In this document: positions 7,201-10,542 of the stretch, piece by piece
How positions within the stretch are numbered: position 1 is the first letter of the stretch
How the letters are laid out: each line of letters opens with the position of its first letter
NCBI GenBank assembly: GCA_964424035.1
Contig: CAYRHB010000120.1
Span: 1 to 10,542, forward strand
Reading direction: 5' to 3'
From: Leptolinea sp964424035
GTDB taxonomy: Bacteria; Chloroflexota; Anaerolineae; Anaerolineales; Anaerolineaceae
Length of the DNA: 10,542 nt
Translations under genes and position numbers: made by a program
The notes under the pieces: model-generated
Told to the model about the DNA's origin: nothing
Seen by the model: only the letters and a program-made list of their open reading frames with translations
Databases searched by the model: none

Positions 7201-7832
7201 CACTTCAGATCGAGGCGTTTATACTGGGTCCGATTGCCAACAATACCTATTTGCTATGGGATGATGACAGGCATAATGCTGTGATTATTGATCCGAGTTT
7301 TGATCCCTTTCCGGTAATTAAAAAAATACAGGAAGAGAATCTGGCATTGGATGGGATCTGGCTCACTCACGGTCATTTTGACCATTTCATTGGGATTCCC
7401 GATCTATTGAAAGCCAGTAAAAAAGAAATCCCGGTTTTTCTTCATCAGAAAGATGTAGACCTGTATTTAACCGGAGGCCTGGGGGTTGATTTTGGCTATG
7501 ACATTCCTGATTTTCCCAAACCTGGTGGGTTTTTGATAGATGGACAATCACTGTCCATTGCCGGGAATCCGATACAGGTTTTGTACACCCCCGGACATAG
7601 TGCCGGGCATGTAGCATTCTATTCAGTTGACAGCCATGTTGTTTTTACTGGAGATCTGATATTCAAACAAAGTGTTGGTCGGACCGACCTTCCCGGTGCT
7701 GACCCTGAGGCTTTACTAAAAAGTATATATACCCGGATTCTAACCTTGCCGGGTGATACCTTGATCTTTTCCGGTCACGGAGACGCCACTTCAGTGGATG
7801 AGGAAGTCGAATATAACCCGTACCTGAATTAA
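7197..7832 (+). CDS. Metallo-beta-lactamase-fold hydrolase, glyoxalase II-like
   Basis: The protein has 211 residues, a typical size for short glyoxalase II-like hydrolases. The metal motif THGHFDH gives His58, His60, Asp62 and His63. TPGHSAGHV gives His134, FTGDLIF gives the bridging Asp153, and FSGHGD gives His194, so the binuclear site is complete. GRTDLPGAD (161-169) is also a family block. Hydrolysis of a thioester such as S-lactoylglutathione, or of a bacillithiol or other thiol conjugate, is the family expectation, but the long C-terminal substrate domain of true glyoxalase II is absent, so the real substrate is open. It is translationally coupled to the peptidase by ATGA overlap and has no independent ribosome site. 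The stop codon is immediately followed by a strong hairpin. Confidence 0.9.
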   Translation: MTLQIEAFILGPIANNTYLLWDDDRHNAVIIDPSFDPFPVIKKIQEENLALDGIWLTHGHFDHFIGIPDLLKASKKEIPVFLHQKDVDLYLTGGLGVDFGYDIPDFPKPGGFLIDGQSLSIAGNPIQVLYTPGHSAGHVAFYSVDSHVVFTGDLIFKQSVGRTDLPGADPEALLKSIYTRILTLPGDTLIFSGHGDATSVDEEVEYNPYLN

Positions 7833-7866
7833 AATGGCTGTTCCGGATAATCTCGGAACAGCCATT
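7833..7866. terminator. Bidirectional hairpin terminator between converging genes
   Basis: A perfect 13-bp inverted repeat, AATGGCTGTTCCG (7833-7845) and CGGAACAGCCATT (7854-7866), is separated by an 8-base loop. It starts directly after the hydrolase stop codon and lies 19 bases from the 3' end of rny. The minus-strand tail past the hairpin is TTTTAATT-like, giving a good intrinsic terminator for rny. The plus-strand tail (CATAATTCT) is less T-rich, so termination in that direction is weaker or needs help. Confidence 0.85.
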
Positions 7867-7885
7867 CATAATTCTACTGTTGTGG

Positions 7886-9421
7886 TTATTTTGCGAATTC
7901 AGTCGACCTGGTTTCGCGGATGACTGTGACCTTGATCTGTCCGGGGTATTGCATGGTTTCTTCGATTTGTTTGGCAATATCTTTGGCCATTTTGGTGCTT
8001 GCCAGATCATCAATCTCTTCGGGACGCACAATAATCCGGACTTCACGGCCTGCCTGGATGGCATAGCTCTGTGAGACACCCTTGAATGAGTTGGCCACTT
8101 CTTCCAGCGCACGCAAACGTTTGATGTATTGTTCAAGGTCTTCACGGCGGGCGCCGGGACGGGCACCGCTGATCGCATCGGCGGCTTCAACGATGACCGC
8201 TTCAACAGAATCCTGTTCAGCTTCGTGATGGTGGGATGCGATCGAGTTGACGATTTTGGCATTTACCCCGTACCGTTTGGCAAATTCAGCGCCGATCATG
8301 GCATGGGTACCTTCTGTATTATGATCCATGGCTTTGCCCAGGTCATGCAACAATCCACCGGCTTTGGCGATTTCAACATTTGCCTGCAATTCGGCGGCGA
8401 TCACCGCAGCCAGTTTGGACACTTCAACAGCATGGGCGAGCTGGTTTTGCCCGTAGGATGTACGGTATTTTAACCGACCGAGCATACGGGTAACTTCGGG
8501 GTGCAATCCGGCAACACCGGCATCATAGGCTGCCTGTTCACCGGCTTCTTCAATATCCTTGTCCACCAGGCGCTGCTCATCGTTTAAGACTTTCTCGATA
8601 TGTGCCGGGTGGATACGGCCGTCCAGGATGAGACGCGCGAGGGCGCGGCGGGCAATTTCACGCCGGACAGCGTCAAAACATGAGACTGTTACCGCTTCAG
8701 GTGTGTCATCCACGATGACATCAACACCGGCCGCCTGCTCAAAAGCACGAATATTCCGGCCATTACGTCCAACGATGCGCCCCTTCATTTCTTCATTGGG
8801 AAGCGTTACGACAGATGAAGTTACTTCAGCCACATGGTCAGATGCCACACGCTGGATGGCATCCGCAATCAACTCACGGGCTCTTTTTTCACCTTCAGCC
8901 CGGGCTTCCGCTTCGATCTGGCGTATGATCCGTGCCATATCATTGCGTGAATCTTTTTCCGTTTCAGCCAGCAACTGGTTCCGGGCTTCATCCTGTGTCA
9001 TCTTGGCAATGTTTTGCAATTCTTCCAACTGTTGGTTGTGCATCTTCTCAACTTCGTTCGCCCGACGGTCAAGCACACTCTGGCGTTTGTTCAAAGCCTG
9101 TTCACGTTGTTCCAGTCGTTCCACACGGCTGTCAAGGTCTGAACGACGCCGTTGGAGGCGTTCTTCTTCAGTCGCATGTTCAGCCCGCATGCGGGTTGTC
9201 TCGGCTTCAGACTGTTGAAGAACCTTGAGCGCTTTATCACGGGCTTCCAACTCAATTGTTTTGGACTTCTCATTGGCCGCAGAGATAATGCTATCGGCTT
9301 TGTATTGTTGTTCTTTCTTGAAATTGCTGGCAACAATTTTCGCAATGATAAAAACGGCAATCGCTACAACGATCACATCACCGATTATCAATATTGGAAC
9401 AAAGTTCCCCGGTAGGTTCAT
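7886..9421 (-). CDS. rny: Ribonuclease Y (membrane-anchored endoribonuclease)
   Basis: The protein has 511 residues, normal for RNase Y (about 510-520). The domains are all in order: an N-terminal membrane anchor at about 9-31, a long Glu/Arg/Lys-rich coiled coil at about 35-200, a KH RNA-binding domain with GRNGRNIRAFE (218-228), and a C-terminal HD domain with the metal pair His359-Asp360 in GGLLHDLGKA and upstream His330 in QLAHAVEV. The usual family KH loop is GREGRN; here it is GRNGRN, a mild variation. RNase Y starts mRNA decay and processing at the inner membrane. The start ATG has a strong GAGGA site about 6 bases upstream on the minus strand. It lies 22 bases after recX, so the two are probably one operon. 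It converges on the hydrolase gene and ends near the shared hairpin. Identification is very secure. Confidence 0.97.
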   Translation of the reverse strand: MNLPGNFVPILIIGDVIVVAIAVFIIAKIVASNFKKEQQYKADSIISAANEKSKTIELEARDKALKVLQQSEAETTRMRAEHATEEERLQRRRSDLDSRVERLEQREQALNKRQSVLDRRANEVEKMHNQQLEELQNIAKMTQDEARNQLLAETEKDSRNDMARIIRQIEAEARAEGEKRARELIADAIQRVASDHVAEVTSSVVTLPNEEMKGRIVGRNGRNIRAFEQAAGVDVIVDDTPEAVTVSCFDAVRREIARRALARLILDGRIHPAHIEKVLNDEQRLVDKDIEEAGEQAAYDAGVAGLHPEVTRMLGRLKYRTSYGQNQLAHAVEVSKLAAVIAAELQANVEIAKAGGLLHDLGKAMDHNTEGTHAMIGAEFAKRYGVNAKIVNSIASHHHEAEQDSVEAVIVEAADAISGARPGARREDLEQYIKRLRALEEVANSFKGVSQSYAIQAGREVRIIVRPEEIDDLASTKMAKDIAKQIEETMQYPGQIKVTVIRETRSTEFAK

Positions 9422-9443
9422 AGTTTCCTCGTAAATTCCATTT

Positions 9444-10082
9444 TTAAATTAAGATCTCCGCTTCCACCTGCATGGAGTGCCAGGTTCTTTGGATTACCTC
9501 GATGGTGGTTCCATACGCGAAACCACGGCGGGCGAGGTAGCCAAACATTTTCTTGCGGAATTCATCAAACGGCAAATCTTTGCATCTTGTCGCATATTTT
9601 TCAGCAGCTCTTAAGGCGAGAGCGGCTTCGTCGAGATTGCTTGTTGCCGACTGAATTTCATTTTCTGCCACACCTTTGTGGTGCAATTCCAATACCAGAA
9701 CACGTTTGGAACGTGGACGAAATGTGCACCGGTTCTCCACCCAGGCATGGGCAAATTCCCTGTCACTTAACAAACCGGCTTTCTGTAGACGGTCTATCAC
9801 AGGGGAAATGATATTTTCTCCAAAGCCAGCCTGTTTGAGTCGAATTTCTATTTCATGAACTGCGCGGGGACGAATATTGGTCAGTCTTAATGCTCTGATA
9901 TATGCCTTTTCGATTTCATCTTTATGAAGCAAGGCTTCAATCTTTTCACGGTCGATCTCATCACCGACACGTAGCCAGGCACCCACGATCCGCTCAACCC
10001 CGAACGCGAATTCACCGTCAAGAAAAACATTAAGACGGTTCGGGTTTCGTTTTTGAACTTTCAGTTCGGTAATTCGCGGCAT
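9444..10082 (-). CDS. recX: RecX, modulator of RecA
   Basis: The protein has 212 residues from the ATG at 10082. The N-terminus MPRITELKVQKRNPNR followed by LDGEFAFG (21-28) matches the long-N-terminal RecX type. The RecX three-helix repeats follow, with key segments RPRAVHEIEIRL (71-82), LLSDREFAHAWVENR (104-118), RPRSKRVLVLEL (122-133) and GYLARRGFAYGTTIEVI (181-197). RecX binds RecA filaments and limits their activity during repair. GTG at 10091 would add three residues, but the ATG gives the canonical start, with a weak GGTG 6 bases upstream. No recA is seen upstream within 450 bases; a gene beyond the right edge is possible. It is transcribed into rny with a 22-base gap. No LexA-type box was confirmed upstream. 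Confidence 0.93.
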   Translation of the reverse strand: MPRITELKVQKRNPNRLNVFLDGEFAFGVERIVGAWLRVGDEIDREKIEALLHKDEIEKAYIRALRLTNIRPRAVHEIEIRLKQAGFGENIISPVIDRLQKAGLLSDREFAHAWVENRCTFRPRSKRVLVLELHHKGVAENEIQSATSNLDEAALALRAAEKYATRCKDLPFDEFRKKMFGYLARRGFAYGTTIEVIQRTWHSMQVEAEILI

Positions 10083-10141
10083 GAAATACACCAGATTTCG
10101 TGTTCAGCCGACCACCTCTACTGAAAACTTTGTGATATTTC

Positions 10142-10167
10142 AGACATATAAAAGAACAGGTATGTCT
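10142..10167. repeat. 7-bp inverted repeat upstream of recX
   Basis: AGACATA (10142-10148) and TATGTCT (10161-10167) are perfect inverted arms with a 12-base spacer. A second interleaved pair, ACAGG (10156-10160) and CCTGT (10169-10173), shares the same stretch. It lies about 60-90 bases before the recX start. The two-half-site form would suit a dimeric regulator, or two alternative RNA hairpins, but chance cannot be excluded at this length. It does not match the GAAC-N4-GTTC type of LexA box. Confidence 0.3.
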
Positions 10168-10398
10168 TCCTGTCGTTTGATGCCCCCGGTATATAGATGA
10201 GCAGGTTGGAAGTCTGTTATGAAACAGAAATCAGTCCGGTTTGTCTGGGTAACCTTTCCCAATTTTCTGCCTTCGCAGGATCATTGGAAAAGCAAGCCAT
10301 ACGAAAGACCCTGTTCAGTGCGATCATGCTACCAACTTCTACTCCCAATCCGGGAGGGATGATTCTGAAAAACCAAAATGTTTCAAAGTAGAAGGCAA

Positions 10399-10417
10399 TC
10401 TGTAGAAAAACTACAGA
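10399..10417. repeat. 7-bp hairpin with 5-base loop
   Basis: TCTGTAG (10399-10405), AAAAA loop, CTACAGA (10411-10417), a perfect stem. On the plus strand it is followed by an A run, not a T run, and on the minus strand the T run comes before the stem, so it does not fit an intrinsic terminator. Role unknown. Confidence 0.4.
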
Positions 10418-10459
10418 AAAAATTTAAGGTCTGCCTGTACATTATTATACATTACTTTT

Positions 10460-10476
10460 CCTTTCTTGCAGAAAGG
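10460..10476. repeat. 6-bp hairpin near the presumed element boundary
   Basis: CCTTTC (10460-10465), loop TTGCA, GAAAGG (10471-10476). The perfect short stem lies just outside the direct repeats that begin at 10495. It may be chance, or part of a leader or element border. Confidence 0.3.
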
Positions 10477-10486
10477 TGTAGAACGA

Positions 10487-10542
10487 TGTGTAGGGGCAAA
10501 GTAGTAGAGTCCTAAACTGGCAAAGTTAAAATGTCCTATTAA
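10487..10542. mobile_element. Possible end of an insertion sequence continuing beyond the window
   Basis: The stretch begins near TGTGTAGGGG (from about 10487), a TG-type terminus, and then runs straight into two internal repeat units. Insertion sequences of the IS21 type, and some others with integrase-like transposases, are known to carry multiple repeated transposase-binding sites at their ends. No transposase, opposite end or target duplication is visible, so the family and exact boundary are guesses. It could instead be an operator array of the next gene. Confidence 0.35.
10495..10542 (+). repeat. Two 24-base direct repeat units at the window edge
   Basis: Two head-to-tail units of 24 bases each begin GGCAAAGT (10495, 10519) and carry GTCCTA at the same offset (10509, 10533). 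By hand count, 15 of 24 positions are identical, with conservation concentrated in the two blocks. No third copy lies to the left, so the array either starts here or runs on past the window. Block-wise conservation suggests protein-binding sites rather than a slipped microsatellite. Confidence 0.65.

Larger units (their letters stand above)
10083..10494. other. Long spacer upstream of recX without a supportable gene
   Basis: About 400 bases hold no recognisable gene. The plus strand has a 64-codon frame (10197-10391) with no ribosome site. The minus strand has a similar-length open frame across about 10217-10425 without an ATG near its beginning, whose translation includes PPGLGVEVGSM and ACFSNDPAKAENW. 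Neither has a family match that I recognise, and the overlap means at most one is real. A perfect minus-strand -10 TATAAT (10444-10449, read as ATTATA on +) could start transcription towards recX with a leader of about 350 bases, but it has no good -35. Small hairpins are described separately. A structured leader RNA, an old gene remnant or plain spacer are all possible. Confidence 0.5.

Noticed and set aside
7663..8262. 199-codon minus-strand frame spanning the hairpin
   Set aside because: Overlaps RNase Y's C-terminus in another frame and crosses the terminator and the hydrolase gene. It is low in complexity, rich in Lys/Arg/Ser, with no family match.
8559..9218. 219-codon plus-strand frame opposite rny
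   Set aside because: Arg/Ser-rich translation that mirrors the coiled-coil codons of RNase Y; not a real protein.
10151..10168. Possible LexA (SOS) box near GAACAGGTATGT before recX
   Set aside because: Only the left half GAAC fits. The right half ATGT does not match GTTC, so it is not a LexA site of the Bacillus type.
10197..10391. 64-codon plus-strand frame upstream of recX
   Set aside because: No Shine-Dalgarno sequence, no recognised family, and an equally open frame on the opposite strand. Kept only as part of the spacer description.
10495..10542. CRISPR array or plasmid iterons
   Set aside because: Only two imperfect units are visible with no unique spacers, and no cas or replication gene is nearby.

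Overview
The window reads as chromosomal DNA of a Chloroflexota-like bacterium, most plausibly class Anaerolineae. This is an inference from the look of the RecX and RNase Y proteins, the recX-rny gene pair and the membrane-protein fragment at the left edge; no rRNA or other marker is present. Gene density is normal over bases 1-10082, with short spacers, several stop-start overlaps and some TTG starts. || Region 1 (1-4265, + strand) is a surface-sugar cassette. It holds the C-terminal part of a large, probably multispan membrane protein, a GT2 polyprenyl-phosphate-type glycosyltransferase with two C-terminal membrane helices, a WbqC-family protein, a class I SAM methyltransferase and a WecE-like PLP aminotransferase of dTDP-4-keto-6-deoxyhexoses. 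Together they look able to make a 4-amino-4,6-dideoxy sugar nucleotide, modify it, and move a sugar onto a lipid carrier and then to the cell surface. The layout resembles the ArnB/ArnC/ArnT logic, but the exact product cannot be read from sequence. || Region 2 (4262-4963) opens with a near-consensus extended -10 promoter. Its -35 contains the wecE-like stop codon and its predicted start point falls on the next ATG, suggesting a leaderless mRNA. It drives two unrecognised small membrane proteins. || Region 3 (5040-7832, + strand) is a tight three-gene unit: PfkB-family sugar kinase, M24 Xaa-Pro-type aminopeptidase with all five metal ligands, and a glyoxalase-II-like metallo-beta-lactamase-fold hydrolase. 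It ends in a perfect 13-bp hairpin that also lies at the 3' end of the converging rny gene. || Region 4 (10082 down to 7886, - strand) is recX followed by rny (RNase Y), 22 bases apart and probably cotranscribed. || Region 5 (10083-10542) has no gene I can support. It contains small inverted repeats, unconvincing open frames on both strands, and at the right edge two 24-base direct repeat units that look like the end of an insertion sequence continuing past the window. I see no CRISPR array, tRNA, rRNA or recognised riboswitch. The most interesting items are the Arn-like amino-sugar cassette, the stop-in-promoter leaderless arrangement, and the repeat-bearing edge next to recX.
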